Notes: generated from the sequence alone by a model not told the origin. A stretch of DNA of 64,000 bases from Georgenia_B sunbinii (GCF_036421855.1 NZ_JAZGOK010000004.1); one strand, 5' to 3'. Numbered from the stretch's first letter, positions 17,099 through 26,520 are shown. Made by a program: numbers and translations.

Positions 17099-19048
17099 TC
17101 AGCCGTCCTTGGAGGCGGCCCCCTGGGCGGCCAGCCGCCGTGGCGCGGCGTGTGGCTGCACGACGTCGTCGAGCGGGGTGGTCGCGATGCCGCGCTCGAA
17201 CGAGCTGGCCAGCGGGAAGTAGCGCGACAGGAAGGCACGCAGCAGCCGGCCGCTGTCCTCGTCTTCGCCCGAGACGTCGGGGGAGTCGTTGAGGCAGAAG
17301 ACATCGAACTCGCGGGCGCCGAGCACGTGCTGCAGCCGGCGGGCAGCCCCGGGATGCCCGAGGTTGAGGTAGAGGTACTCCAGCCGTCCCGGGACCGCCT
17401 TGCCCAGCCCGTAGGCGTAGTAGTGGTGCAGCGCCGAGGTGATCGACAGGTCGTCCGGGTGGCGGAACTTCGAGGCCGCCACCTGGGCGAACAGCTCGGG
17501 GTGGGTGTCCTCCATGTGCTCCAGCACCGAACGGAGCTGCGGGTGCGGGGTGTGCTGGAAGATCGTCGTCGTCGTGCGACCGAACACGTCCTCGATGAGG
17601 TCTCGGTTGTTCTTCGCCGCGCTGGTCACCGGGTCGTCGTGCGGTTCGCGGGGGCCGTGGTCGATGAGCGCCGAGGACGGGAAGAACTTCGCCAGCCCGT
17701 TGCCGTGGAAGAACAGCTCCGGGGTGACCGGGCGGCCGAAGAAGACGTCGTCGTTGAGGTACAGGTAGCGCTCGGCCAGCCCCGGGATGCGGTGGAGCTG
17801 GGACTCGATCGCGTGGGAGTTGAACACGGGCAGCACGGCCGGGTCGGCGAAGATCTCCCGGTGGTCGACGAGGTTGAGGCGGGGGTGGGCGGTCTCCAGC
17901 CAGTACGGCACCTGCCCGGCCGTCACGACGTGGACGGTGCGGACCCAGGGCGCGAACATCTCCAGCGACCGCAACGAGTAGCGCAGCTCGTCGTGCGAGC
18001 GGAAGCGGGCCGCGTGGGTGGCGGCCGGCAGCAGGCCGACGTCCCGCGGGGAGCCGAGCGCGGTCGCCCGCTGCTCGTTCCAGTCGGGGTCGGCGCCGTC
18101 CACCCAGGTGTAGACGACGTCGATCGGTCCGGTGGCCGCGAACAGGTGCGGCAGCTGCGGCACCGGCAGATCGGCGGCCGGCCGGGCGGTTGCCTCGTGC
18201 CAGGCCTTGTCGGTGAGCCGGTTGGTCCACGCCTGCCGGCGCGGAGCGGCGAGGCGCCGGTCGGCCTCCGCGCCGGGTGCGGCGGTGCCGTGCTTGACGG
18301 CCGTCCGGTCGGTGACCGTGGGTTGCGGCTCGCGCCACACCTCGACGTCGATGCCGACCTCGGCGGCGGTGATCGGCCGGCCCGGGCCCCCGGCGGTGAG
18401 TCGGAAGAGACGGAAGCCGCCGTCGGTGGCGCACAGCTGACGGACCCGGCTTCGCGTCACGCGGCGCGGGCGGGCGGCCGACGCGTCGAGCGGCACGGCG
18501 TACCAGGACCGGTCGAGGCCGTCGGCGAGCGCGGCGGCGGTGTGCTCGGCGTCCTGGCCGCGCACCGCGACGGACGCGTCCTTGCCGGGACCGGCCGGCA
18601 GCACCACGGGGGCCACGCCGGAGCGGCGCAGGGTGTCGACCACGGTGGCGCGCTGCTGGTGAGTCTCGTCGTCGGCGTCGAGCTGTGAGACGGCGGCGGC
18701 CCACCGGGGCCGCAGCGCCGAGCCCACCGGCACCAGGGAACCGCGGGTCGGCAAGGAGCGGCGGTCGAGGAGCCGCTCGTTGACGGCGTGCGCGAGGTGG
18801 GCGGCGTGCCCGGTGGCTCGCACGATCCGGCTGCGCCACTGGCCCGGCAACGCTGCCAGCGTCCGGCTCCGCCGTCGGGCGCTGCGGTCACGGGCCCGGA
18901 GCACGGGCGCCACCGAATCGGGGTAGAGCAGCAGCTCGGTACCCACGGCGTCGACCGTGTACTTCACCTCGCGGTCACCCGCGCTGATCTGGTCCTGGAC
19001 CATCCAGGTCTGATCGAATCCGGTCACCACTCCAAAGGGTTGCTTCAC
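17099..19048 (-). CDS. Stealth-family sugar-phosphate transferase
   Basis: This 649-residue protein shows all four Stealth conserved regions. CR1 is PIDVVYTWVDGADPDWNEQR (from about residue 307). CR2 spans SHDELRYSLRSLEMFAPWVR to RYLYLNDDVFFGRPV. CR3 spans AAKNNRDLIEDVFGR to SKFRHPDDLSITSALHHYYA. CR4 is CLNDSPDV with RYFPLASSFE. Stealth enzymes transfer sugar-1-phosphate to make phosphodiester-linked capsular or wall glycans and are related to eukaryotic GlcNAc-1-phosphotransferase. The first roughly 300 residues are less conserved. GTG at 19048 is used, with AAAGGCGG upstream. No capsule genes flank it. A NAGPA-domain protein lies 18 kb away. Confidence 0.9.
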   Translation of the reverse strand: MKQPFGVVTGFDQTWMVQDQISAGDREVKYTVDAVGTELLLYPDSVAPVLRARDRSARRRSRTLAALPGQWRSRIVRATGHAAHLAHAVNERLLDRRSLPTRGSLVPVGSALRPRWAAAVSQLDADDETHQQRATVVDTLRRSGVAPVVLPAGPGKDASVAVRGQDAEHTAAALADGLDRSWYAVPLDASAARPRRVTRSRVRQLCATDGGFRLFRLTAGGPGRPITAAEVGIDVEVWREPQPTVTDRTAVKHGTAAPGAEADRRLAAPRRQAWTNRLTDKAWHEATARPAADLPVPQLPHLFAATGPIDVVYTWVDGADPDWNEQRATALGSPRDVGLLPAATHAARFRSHDELRYSLRSLEMFAPWVRTVHVVTAGQVPYWLETAHPRLNLVDHREIFADPAVLPVFNSHAIESQLHRIPGLAERYLYLNDDVFFGRPVTPELFFHGNGLAKFFPSSALIDHGPREPHDDPVTSAAKNNRDLIEDVFGRTTTTIFQHTPHPQLRSVLEHMEDTHPELFAQVAASKFRHPDDLSITSALHHYYAYGLGKAVPGRLEYLYLNLGHPGAARRLQHVLGAREFDVFCLNDSPDVSGEDEDSGRLLRAFLSRYFPLASSFERGIATTPLDDVVQPHAAPRRLAAQGAASKDG

Positions 19049-19400
19049 TCATTCCGCCTTTCTTCACCGGCCCACGAGCGGCGGTGGTACGTCCCTCATG
19101 GGACGGCGTACCGTGCGCCTCGCGGGCGGCCCGCGGCTCCTCGCGCTGCAAGGCGTCGAGTGTGCCGTCGAGCAAACATGTCGCGCATCGTCGGGCGCAG
19201 CCGTACGGGGTCAGCCGAGGGCGCTCGGGGCGCGGGAAGTTTCATTGTACGCCGTGGGTAGTATCCGCGGCCCGGCTGCGCCCGGTCAGGGCCATATCGG
19301 CGCGCGAACGTGGCGCACATCCGGCCGTTAGGTGACCGCAATGCTTCCTAGGGTGAGGATGGGCGGTCCGAGAGCGGACGCCACGATGAAGGGGTGAACG
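19049..19400. other. Intergenic region between the Stealth gene and a VOC gene
   Basis: About 350 bases hold no convincing gene in either direction. At 19086-19112 GGTAC-GTCCC and GGGAC-GGC-GTACC form an imperfect hairpin with a TCAT loop, probably in the 5' leader of the Stealth transcript. TAGTAT near 19259 on the plus strand is a possible -10 box for the VOC gene. Short reading frames here have poor codon bias. Confidence 0.5.
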
Positions 19401-19772
19401 ATGGACTGGAAGATCGAGCTCATCTTCGTGCCGGTGACCGATGTCGACCGTGCCAAGGAGTTCTACCTGCGGATCGGCTTCAACGCTGACCACGACCAGG
19501 TCCCGTTCGAGGGGCTGCGATTCGTGCAGATGACCCCGCCGGGATCGGCGTGCTCGATCGCGTTCGGCGACGGGCTCGGCGGGGACCTGGAGCCGGGGCG
19601 GCAGAACACGATCCAGGTGGTCGTGCCGGACGCCGATGACGCGTTGGTCCAGCTGCGGTCGGTCGGCGTCACCGCGCAGGGCGTCGACGAGCAGGCATGG
19701 GGGCGTTTCGTCACCTTCGACGACCCCGACGGCAACACCTGGACGCTCCAGGAGCTGCCCGCGCGCGACTGA
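19401..19772 (+). CDS. VOC-family protein
   Basis: This 123-residue VOC domain starts MDWKIELIFVPVTDVDRAKE, contains RFVQMTPPGSACSIAFGDGL and ends FDDPDGNTWTLQELP. It is a paralogue of the gene at 15647, sharing VQMTPPGSACS. The ATG has GAAGGGG upstream. It stands alone, divergent from the Stealth gene and convergent with the alcohol dehydrogenase. Substrate unknown. The 180 bases after it contain no gene I can support. Confidence 0.85.
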   Translation: MDWKIELIFVPVTDVDRAKEFYLRIGFNADHDQVPFEGLRFVQMTPPGSACSIAFGDGLGGDLEPGRQNTIQVVVPDADDALVQLRSVGVTAQGVDEQAWGRFVTFDDPDGNTWTLQELPARD

Positions 19773-19954
19773 GGCTCCCGCTCCGGCGCCCGCGGCCGAC
19801 GCGGTCCGGGTGGTGTCGCTGCACATCATGCTCCCCGTTCTGCGGTGCGTCTGTGGTCGCCGTCACGCTATCCAACGAGGATCTCGACGGCGCGACGGGG
19901 GCCGACCGTCCGGTCATGGGCAGTCGCGGGGCGGCAGGGTGAAGACGCCGCCGC

Positions 19955-21064
19955 TCAGTGCACGAGGACGGCCTTGACCGCCTCGCCGGATCCGGTGGCC
20001 TCGATAGCGCTCTCCAGCTCGGCGAACGGGTAGGTGCGGACCAGCTTCTCCAACGGGAAGCGGCCCTGCCGACGCAGCTCCAGCAGCTGTGGGATGAAGA
20101 CGCGTGGCACCGAGTTGCCCTCGACGATGCCCTGCACGCTGCGGCCGAGCTGCATCACCGGCAGCAGGTCGAGAGTCATGCCGGGGGCCGCGCCGACGAT
20201 GCCGAGGTGGCCGCCCCAGGCAAGCGAGTCGACCAGCCGGGCCAGCACCGGCGCGACGCCGGTGGTGTCGAACGCGTGGCTGGTCCCGCCACCGGTGAGG
20301 TCGCGGATCTGCTCGACCTGGTCTTCGTCCCGGCCGTCGACGGTGTGGGTGGCGCCGAGCTCCCTGGCCAGCGCCAGGCGCTCCTCGATGATGTCGACGG
20401 CGATGATCGTGCCGACCCCGGCGGCGACCGCGGCCATCAGACCACTGAGGCCGACCGCGCCGGTGCCCGCCACCACCAGGCTGTCGGTGGGGCCCGGACG
20501 TAGCACGTTGAGGATGGCGCCGGCGCCGGTCTGCACGCCGCAGCCGAGCGGGCCCAGCAGGTACTCGTCGTCGGGCTCGACCCAGTCCGGCACCTTGGCG
20601 AGGTTGCGCTCGGCGACCAGCGCGTGGGTGGCGAAGGAGGATTGTCCGAAGAAGCTCGACCCGACGGGTGCGCCGTCAAGGGTGGCCTTGAATGAACCGT
20701 CGGCACGCGTGAGGGCAAAGTTGATGTCGTTGAACTGCTCGCAGTTGAACGGCCGGCCGGTGAGGCAGGTGCGGCACTGCCCGCAGGAGGCGTAGGAGGC
20801 CATCACGCGGTCGCCCTCGACGACGTCCGTCACCCCGGTACCAACCGCCTCGACCACGCCGGTGCCCTCGTGCCCGTAAATGGCGGCAGGGAAGTCGGGC
20901 TGGTGGAAGGTGTCACGGGCGAACAGGTCGGTGTGGCACAGCCCGGTCGAGGTGTACCGCACGAGGACCTCACCCGGCTGCGGGTCACCCAGCTCGATGC
21001 CATGGACCAGCTCGAAGGTGCCGCGCGGCTCGCGAAGGAGGTGGGCACTGATCGTCGTAGACAT
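19955..21064 (-). CDS. Zinc-dependent alcohol dehydrogenase (aryl-alcohol/benzyl-alcohol dehydrogenase-like)
   Basis: This 369-residue NAD(P)-dependent medium-chain dehydrogenase has the catalytic-zinc motif TGLCHTDLFARD (Cys43 region), GHEGTGVVEAVG, structural-zinc cysteines in CGQCRTCLTGRPFNC and the cofactor motif VVAGTGAVGLSGLMAAV, with the Asp in AVDIIEERL pointing to NAD. The sequence resembles XylB/AdhC-type enzymes that oxidise aromatic or primary alcohols. The ATG follows GAAGGAGACCCAG. It is monocistronic, with about 180 bases to the YihY gene that diverges from it. Confidence 0.88.
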   Translation of the reverse strand: MSTTISAHLLREPRGTFELVHGIELGDPQPGEVLVRYTSTGLCHTDLFARDTFHQPDFPAAIYGHEGTGVVEAVGTGVTDVVEGDRVMASYASCGQCRTCLTGRPFNCEQFNDINFALTRADGSFKATLDGAPVGSSFFGQSSFATHALVAERNLAKVPDWVEPDDEYLLGPLGCGVQTGAGAILNVLRPGPTDSLVVAGTGAVGLSGLMAAVAAGVGTIIAVDIIEERLALARELGATHTVDGRDEDQVEQIRDLTGGGTSHAFDTTGVAPVLARLVDSLAWGGHLGIVGAAPGMTLDLLPVMQLGRSVQGIVEGNSVPRVFIPQLLELRRQGRFPLEKLVRTYPFAELESAIEATGSGEAVKAVLVH

Positions 21065-21243
21065 CTGGGTCTCCTTCGGTCGGGACGAACCACGCTACTC
21101 CGGACCGTCACACCGGGCAGAGCGGGGCGCTGGGGAGTGGCCGTCACCACCGACGCCGCGACCGGCTGAGCGCTGCCGCCGCACCGAGGCCGGCCGCGGC
21201 GTCCCGGAGTGCGAGCCGCCCGGGCCGGGACGAGACTGAGCGC

Positions 21244-22226
21244 ATGGCGGCCGTCATACCCCGCGAGCCGACGCCCGCGGCACCCGGTGCCGGTGCGGTC
21301 GCACCGCGCCAGATCCCGCTGCGCGGGTGGCTGCTCATCCTGCGCCGGGTGGCAGGTCGCGTCCTCGCCGAGAAGTTCTTCCTCTACAGCGCCGGCGTCG
21401 CGTTCTTCGCGGTGCTCTCCGTGGCGCCGGTGATGCTCACCGCGCTGTCGGTGTACGGCGCGGTCAACACGCCGGCACGGGCGCAGGAACACCTCTCGGG
21501 GGTGGTGGCGGTGCTGCCGCCCGCGCTCGGTGACGTGCTGGCCGACCAGTTGGTGTCGATCACGGCAGCGTCCACCCAGCTCCTGACGTTCCACGGCTTC
21601 CTTGCCTTCGCCGTCGCACTGGGGACGGCGACGACCGCGATGACGTTCCTCATCGAGGCGGTGGCCGTCGCCTACCGCGAGGAGGACACCCGGGGCGCGG
21701 TACGCCGTTCGCTCCTGGCCCTGGCGTTCGTGCTCGGTGGTGCGGTGACCCTCGGAGCGGTGTTCACCAGCCCGCCGTAGTCGCCCGGGCGCTCGCCGGG
21801 GCGCCTGACTGGGTCCTCGTGCTCGCCCTCGTGGCGGCGTGCATCGGCCTTGCGCTGATAGTGACCGTCGGCCTCGAGGTGCTGTACCGGTTCGCGCCCG
21901 GCCGCCGGGGCATGGCGCGGTGGCGCTGGATCAGCGGCGGCGCCACCGCGACGACCGCCGGCTGGTTGGCAGCCACGGGCGGGCTGTTCTTCTACGTGCA
22001 GAACCTGGGCACTTACGAGCGCATGTACGGCTCGCTCGCCGGCGTCGCGATCAGCATGCTGTGGCTGTGGCTCACCGTCCTCCTCATCATCCTCGGGGCC
22101 GCGGTCAATGCGGAGAGCGAACGGCAGACGGCCCGCGACTCGACCGTCGGGGAGGAGCGGCCGCCCGGGCGGCGGGGCGCCGTCGTCGCCGACGACGTCC
22201 CGCCGCACCCGGAGGACCCGGACTGA
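21244..22226 (+). pseudogene. YihY/BrkB-family membrane protein, disrupted by a frameshift
   Basis: The first frame encodes 178 residues that start before EKFFLYSAGVAFFAVLSVAP, the classic first helix of YihY/BrkB proteins, and stops at 21778 after GAVFTSPP. The frame one base earlier is open across this point (AVVARALAGAPDW, then VLVLALVAACIGLAL) and carries the remaining helices, including FYVQNLGTYERMYGSLAG, to the stop at 22226. Joined, they give about 327 residues, the normal family length. Adding one base in the GC stretch near 21771-21776 restores the frame. It may be a real pseudogene, a sequencing error or, less likely, programmed frameshifting. The function of the family is unknown. 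Confidence 0.85.
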
Positions 22227-22287
22227 CCGTTGGTCGTCCCGTTGGTCGCGAACGGAGCGGGACGACGGCGCGTGCCATGATCCGGCC

Positions 22288-22815
22288 ATGGATGCCGAGC
22301 GGGCTGTTCACCTGGACACCGAGCAAGCGGTCACTCTGGTACCGAGCCGGTACGAGGAGTGGGTCCGACGCTTCGCGCAGATGGCCGCCGTCATCGAGCC
22401 GATCGTGCCGGACGCGACCATCGAGCACATCGGCTCCACCGCGGTGCCCGACCAGCCGGCGAAGGACGTCGTCGACCTCCTCATCGGCGTCGATGCCCAG
22501 TCGGTCGTGCCTGCTGCCCGGCGGCTGGTGGCGGCGGGGTTCGACCTCGAGGGCGAGCTGGACCACCACTGCTGGCTCAGCTCGCCGGACCGGCGCGATC
22601 GCGCCTTCGTCCTCCACGTCGTCGAGCACGGCAGCCGTGCCTGGAACCGTCGCATGGCGTTCCGCGACCTGCTGCGGGCCGACGAGTCCGCCCGACGGGC
22701 CTACCTGCAGGTCAAGGAGCACGCCGCTCGGCAGTCGCGAGGCTGGGACGACTACACGCTCGCGAAGAGCTCGGTTGTGGCCGAGCTGCTGGCAGGGGCC
22801 GACGCGGAGGACTAG
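22288..22815 (+). CDS. GrpB-family protein (nucleotidyltransferase-like fold)
   Basis: The 175-residue product matches the GrpB/UPF0157 family: SRYEEWVRRFAQ, then IEHIGSTAVPDQPAKDVVDLLIGV, and the C-terminal FRDLLRADESARRAY. Family members share a nucleotidyltransferase-like fold and are often linked to CoaE, but this one is free-standing and its role is unknown. The ATG lies six bases after CATGAT, a weak -10 box, so the transcript may be leaderless. Its stop overlaps the convergent SGNH hydrolase stop, the two sharing the tetranucleotide CTAG. Confidence 0.85.
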   Translation: MDAERAVHLDTEQAVTLVPSRYEEWVRRFAQMAAVIEPIVPDATIEHIGSTAVPDQPAKDVVDLLIGVDAQSVVPAARRLVAAGFDLEGELDHHCWLSSPDRRDRAFVLHVVEHGSRAWNRRMAFRDLLRADESARRAYLQVKEHAARQSRGWDDYTLAKSSVVAELLAGADAED

Positions 22816-23984
22816 CTGGCTGCGAACGGGCCGTCGGCGAAGACTGCGCCGACGAACCGTTCCGCCATCAGTCGGTGGGTCGCCGAGTCCGGGTGGAGGG
22901 CGTCGGGCAGCGGGTGCGCGGCCGCGTCGGCGTCTCCGTAGAGCTCGCGCCCGTCGAGGTAGTGCAGGTGCTGGTCGGTGGCACGCCTGTCGGCCACGAT
23001 GCGTGCCAGCTCCTCGCGGATCACCGCCAGGGTGAGCTTCCCGGTTGCCACCTCGGCGGGATCCCCGGTGGCGCGGAACCGGAGGACTCCCTGGGCGAAG
23101 GCGTCCAGGTCGAACCCGCCGGGGCCGGGGGTGTCCTCGTGGATCGGGCAGAGGATCGGTGAGACGACGAGCAGCGGCGTCGTGGGGTGGCCCTCGCGGA
23201 TGGTGTCGAGGAACCCGCGGACGGCGGGGCCGAACGCCCGCAGCCGCATGAGGTCGGCGTTGACGAGATTGATGCCGATCTTGAGGCTGATGAGGTCGGC
23301 GGGCATGTCGCGGATCTCCCGAGCGACGAAGGGGTCGAGGAGAGCGCTGCCGCCGAACCCGCGGTTGACCAGGTCGACCCCGGCGAGGCGTGCCGCGGCG
23401 ACGGGCCAGATCCCGGTCGGAGTGGCGGCGTTGGAGCCGTGGCTGATCGAGCTGCCGTGGTGCACCCACACCCGCCGGGAATGATCCGCTGCGGGCTGCA
23501 CGGGGGCGTCGGCACGCAGCTGGTGGATCTCGATGGTCTCGCGGTGCGGCAGCCAGATCTCGACGTCCTTGTCCCGGGCTGGCAGGCCCGCGAAGCGCGC
23601 GGTGCTCGCCGGTCCGGCGTCCGTCGTCGTGGTGCCGTCCGCCGTGTCGATGGTGACCGTGGTGCCGCCGGACGTCGTGGCCTGCGCGACCAGCTCACCG
23701 TCGACGACGAGCTCGACGACGCCGTCGGGCCGCGGGGCGATGCCGGCGTAGGTGGTCCGTGACCGGTGCAGGTCGAGCTCGATCACGGTTGCTGCGGTGC
23801 GGAACGCGAGGTGCACGCCCGACGGCTGGGACTCCACCATCGACAGCTGCGGGTCGGCGCACTGCGCGCGCGCCCACGAGGAGAGCCGGTGCGGCAGCAG
23901 GCCGTGCTGCGACCGTTCGAGCTCGGCGGCGCCGCGGACGAGCGCCGTCGTGAGTGGAACGACGGTCAGGTCGGGAGCTGTCAT
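22812..23984 (-). CDS. SGNH/GDSL-type hydrolase
   Basis: This 390-residue esterase-like protein has a C-terminal SGNH domain: nucleophile block HHGSSISHGSNA (about residues 195-206), ISLKIGINLVN carrying the block III Asn, and DALHPDSATH with the catalytic Asp and His. The N-terminal roughly 180 residues resemble a beta-sandwich (VVELVVDGELVAQ). Similar two-domain proteins act as carbohydrate esterases, but no substrate can be assigned here. No signal peptide is visible. A 72-codon upstream extension is rejected because the region lacks coding character and runs into the divergent gene. Confidence 0.85.
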   Translation of the reverse strand: MTAPDLTVVPLTTALVRGAAELERSQHGLLPHRLSSWARAQCADPQLSMVESQPSGVHLAFRTAATVIELDLHRSRTTYAGIAPRPDGVVELVVDGELVAQATTSGGTTVTIDTADGTTTTDAGPASTARFAGLPARDKDVEIWLPHRETIEIHQLRADAPVQPAADHSRRVWVHHGSSISHGSNAATPTGIWPVAAARLAGVDLVNRGFGGSALLDPFVAREIRDMPADLISLKIGINLVNADLMRLRAFGPAVRGFLDTIREGHPTTPLLVVSPILCPIHEDTPGPGGFDLDAFAQGVLRFRATGDPAEVATGKLTLAVIREELARIVADRRATDQHLHYLDGRELYGDADAAAHPLPDALHPDSATHRLMAERFVGAVFADGPFAAS

Positions 23985-24135
23985 GGAATGTCCTTCGGTC
24001 TCGTCGTGGCCGGCGGGCTCACCGGCGCTCGTGCTCGGGCGGGTCGGGGTGCTGTCCGGCAGACTAGGACCCACCGGGCGTGGCGGGCGAACCGCCCGGC
24101 AGGTTCGCTGGTACGCGACGAAGGGACGCGCATCG

Positions 24136-24576
24136 ATGCGTGTGGACTCGGCCCATCGCAGCGTCTGGCGGGCCCGTGGGACGGGATGGCGGACGTTCAC
24201 CTACATCTGGCTGCCGCTCACCGTGCTGTTCCTCGGCTGGACGTTCTTTGCCGACGATGTGCACTGGGGGACACGCGTCGTCGGCGTGTCCAATGTCCTC
24301 GTCGCCAGCCTCACCGTGCTGGAGATGCGCAAGATGTCCGCGGCCGATAGCTCTGGCATCGAGGTGACCGAGCTCAAGACGCGGCGCATCCCCTGGAGCG
24401 CGGTGGAGCGGCTGCGCCCGGTCAAGCCCGGCATGTGGTCGATCTTCATCCCGGTCAAAGCTCGGCTGGTCGACGGCTCGGCTCTCACCCTCCCGCATGT
24501 GCCCGCGTCGGACCTGGTGAGGCTGGAGAGACTTCGAACGAAGGGGGCCGAACCACCGGGTGGGTCGGATCACTGA
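24136..24576 (+). CDS. Small membrane protein with a PH-like domain
   Basis: The 146-residue protein has two N-terminal membrane helices (TYIWLPLTVLFLGWTFFA and TRVVGVSNVLVASLTVL). The soluble tail starts GIEVTELKTRRIPWSAVERL and reads like bacterial PH-domain proteins of the PH_6 type, in which a short beta-barrel follows two helices. The function is unknown. The ATG has GAAGGGA about 12 bases upstream, rather far. Its end overlaps the end of the convergent VOC gene by seven bases. Confidence 0.65.
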   Translation: MRVDSAHRSVWRARGTGWRTFTYIWLPLTVLFLGWTFFADDVHWGTRVVGVSNVLVASLTVLEMRKMSAADSSGIEVTELKTRRIPWSAVERLRPVKPGMWSIFIPVKARLVDGSALTLPHVPASDLVRLERLRTKGAEPPGGSDH

Positions 24577-24971
24577 GCCGGATGCATGATCTCCCAGAGG
24601 TCGCCGTCGGGGTCCGCGATGGTGCCGGTGTATCCCCATTCCCGCTGCTGGGGCTGAATGGCGACCTCGGCGCCCGCGTCGCCCGCCGCTCGGATGAGGT
24701 TGTCCACCGTGCTCGTCGAGTCGACGGAGATGCTGAGGAGACATTCGGCAGTGCCGGCCTCGGCCGTGGCTCGTTCGGCGGTGACCCAGCCGAAACCTCC
24801 GGTCGGGATGTACATGACGCGGGCGCGCTGGTTGACGACGACCTGGAGCGGCTCAGGAACGCCGTCCTCGGCGAGCTCGCCCGGGGTCTGGAGCCCCAAC
24901 GCCTGCGCGAAGGCGTGTGCGCGCCGGCGGTCCTCAGTGGGCATGGCGATGGTGATGTCGAAAGTGTTCAT
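24570..24971 (-). CDS. VOC-family protein
   Basis: This 133-residue protein starts MNTFDITIAMPTEDRRRAHA, contains RVMYIPTGGFGWVT and ends GYTGTIADPDGDLWEIMHPAQ, typical of the lactoylglutathione-lyase-like VOC group. The later half matches the betaalpha-beta-beta-beta repeat, and the final Glu (WEIM) sits at a usual metal-ligand position. The ATG at 24971 is chosen over an in-frame codon eight residues upstream, because homologues start here. It is divergent from the AraC gene by about 125 bases, so the two might share control. Confidence 0.85.
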   Translation of the reverse strand: MNTFDITIAMPTEDRRRAHAFAQALGLQTPGELAEDGVPEPLQVVVNQRARVMYIPTGGFGWVTAERATAEAGTAECLLSISVDSTSTVDNLIRAAGDAGAEVAIQPQQREWGYTGTIADPDGDLWEIMHPAQ

Positions 24972-25096
24972 ACGGGGACCGACTTGGCCGGGCATCGCGA
25001 ATCATCGGGCTGGTGCCGACCGGTTCGACATCATCGACTTCTCCCGCACGACCAGCCTTGATCTCAGATCACCACGTTCGCACCAGAATAGGAGTC

Positions 25097-25495
25097 ATGG
25101 GCCAGGACTCAGAGGCGACGAACCGCCGGCTGCTGCGCGCCCGCGACGCCATGGACCGCGCCTACACCGAGCCGCTGAACGTCCCGGACCTGGCGAGGAT
25201 CGCCCTCGTCTCGGAGGCGCACTTCATCCGAACCTTCCGGGCGACCTTCGGTGAGACCCCGCACCGTTACCTGCAGCGGCGGCGGGTGGAGCGGGCGATG
25301 CACCAGCTCCGCGAGACCGACCGGTCGGTCACCGACATCTGCATGAGCGTCGGCTTCACCAGCCTGGGCACGTTCAGCCGGACCTTTCGCGAGATCGTCG
25401 GCCAGTCACCGAGCGAGTTCCGCGCGAGCACGCCGTCCGCGCCCATCCCGACGTGCTTCACCAAGAGCTGGGGCAGACCGAGCAGTTTCGGATAA
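25097..25495 (+). CDS. AraC-family regulator, DNA-binding domain only
   Basis: The 132-residue protein is essentially a free AraC/XylS domain with two helix-turn-helix motifs. The first is LNVPDLARIALVSEAHFIR and the second is SVTDICMSVGFTSLGTFSRT, followed by the family signature FREIVGQSPSEFR. There is no ligand-binding domain, so activity may depend on its level or on a partner. AGGAG lies upstream of the ATG. A VOC gene follows 78 bases later; AraC/VOC pairs of this kind are common in actinobacteria, and the regulator probably controls that gene. Confidence 0.88.
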   Translation: MGQDSEATNRRLLRARDAMDRAYTEPLNVPDLARIALVSEAHFIRTFRATFGETPHRYLQRRRVERAMHQLRETDRSVTDICMSVGFTSLGTFSRTFREIVGQSPSEFRASTPSAPIPTCFTKSWGRPSSFG

Positions 25496-25573
25496 GCCAT
25501 TGCCAGCCGTGCTCACTAACGTCGTGCCCATCACCCGCCCGGCCCCCGGGCAGGCACAGCAGAGGAGAACGTC

Positions 25574-26005
25574 ATGATCACCGCGCTACGCATCAGTCAG
25601 GTCTACGTCCTCGACCAGCAGGAGGCGCTCGACTTCTACGTCGGCACCCTCGGGCTCGAGCCTGGCGACGACATCAACTTCGGCCCGATGCGGTGGCTCA
25701 CCGTCAAGGCACCGGACGGCCACCAGATCCTGCTCGAGCGTCCCGGCCCGCCGTCGATGGACGACCAGACCGCCGACCAGGTCCGCGACCTCGTGACCAA
25801 GGGCGCCGCAGGTGGCCACCTCTTCTTCGTCACCAGCGACGCCCAGGGCATGTACGAGCAGCTCGTCGAGCGCGGCGTCGACATCACCGACGAGCCCACC
25901 AGGCAGCCCTACGGCCTCGACTTCGGCCTGCGCGACCCGTTCGGCAACCACATCCGCATCGCCGAGCTCGCCGACGTCCCGGTGACGGCGGACGCCGCAC
26001 GCTGA
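25574..26005 (+). CDS. VOC-family glyoxalase-like protein
   Basis: This 143-residue VOC protein opens ALRISQVYVLDQQEALDFYV, contains MRWLTVKAPDGHQILLE with an early metal-ligand-like His-Glu region, and ends GLDFGLRDPFGNHIRIAEL. It is the probable target of the AraC regulator directly upstream. The ATG follows AGAGGAGAACGTC. Its closest look-alikes are uncharacterised extradiol-dioxygenase/glyoxalase proteins. The next gene starts 43 bases downstream and may be in the same operon. Confidence 0.87.
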   Translation: MITALRISQVYVLDQQEALDFYVGTLGLEPGDDINFGPMRWLTVKAPDGHQILLERPGPPSMDDQTADQVRDLVTKGAAGGHLFFVTSDAQGMYEQLVERGVDITDEPTRQPYGLDFGLRDPFGNHIRIAELADVPVTADAAR

Positions 26006-26048
26006 CCGCGCTGCTGCTGAGCTCACCACCAGGTACGAAGGAGTCACT

Positions 26049-26498
26049 GTGGTCAGTTTCCGAACCACGCTCTGGCCCGGCGGCGGCAACAACGTCGGCA
26101 TCGTCGTGCCCGAGGAGATCGTCCTCGGGTTCGGCCGCGGCAAGCGCGTCCCGGTGGTCGTCACCATCGACGGCGGCTACACCTACCGGACCACGATCGC
26201 CTCGATAGGCGGGCAGTTCCTGATCTCGTTCAACGCACAGACACGCGGCGCGACGGGCCGGACCGCCGGGGACGAGGTCGAGGTGACCCTCGAGGTAGAC
26301 GACGCGCCCCGCACCGTCGATCCGCCGGCAGAGCTGGCCGCGGCACTCGAGGCGGCCCCGGCGGCGGCCAAGGCGTGGTCGACGCTCTCCTACAGCAAGC
26401 AGCGTGGACACGCGGAGTCCGTCGCCGGCGCCAAGCAGGAGGAGACCCGGGCCCGCCGGGTGCAGAAGGTGATCGCCACCTTGTCCGGACCGGCTTGA
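26049..26498 (+). CDS. DUF1905/YdeI-like protein
   Basis: The 149-residue product has an N-terminal DUF1905 beta-barrel (FRTTLWPGGGNNVGIVVPEE, later GRGKRVPVVVTIDGGYTYRT) and a C-terminal helical part AWSTLSYSKQRGHAESVAGAK, typical of the YdeI/OmpD-associated family. Biochemical function is unknown. GTG start follows GAAGGAGTCACT. It is on the same strand as the VOC gene 43 bases upstream and convergent with the lipoprotein gene. Confidence 0.85.
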   Translation: MVSFRTTLWPGGGNNVGIVVPEEIVLGFGRGKRVPVVVTIDGGYTYRTTIASIGGQFLISFNAQTRGATGRTAGDEVEVTLEVDDAPRTVDPPAELAAALEAAPAAAKAWSTLSYSKQRGHAESVAGAKQEETRARRVQKVIATLSGPA

Positions 26499-26520
26499 CG
26501 CAACCGCAAGGCCCCGTGCC

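Noticed and set aside
19773..19977. Short frames after the VOC gene at 19.4 kb
   Set aside because: Arg/Ala-rich translation with poor codon bias, overlapping the end of the alcohol dehydrogenase; no start signal.
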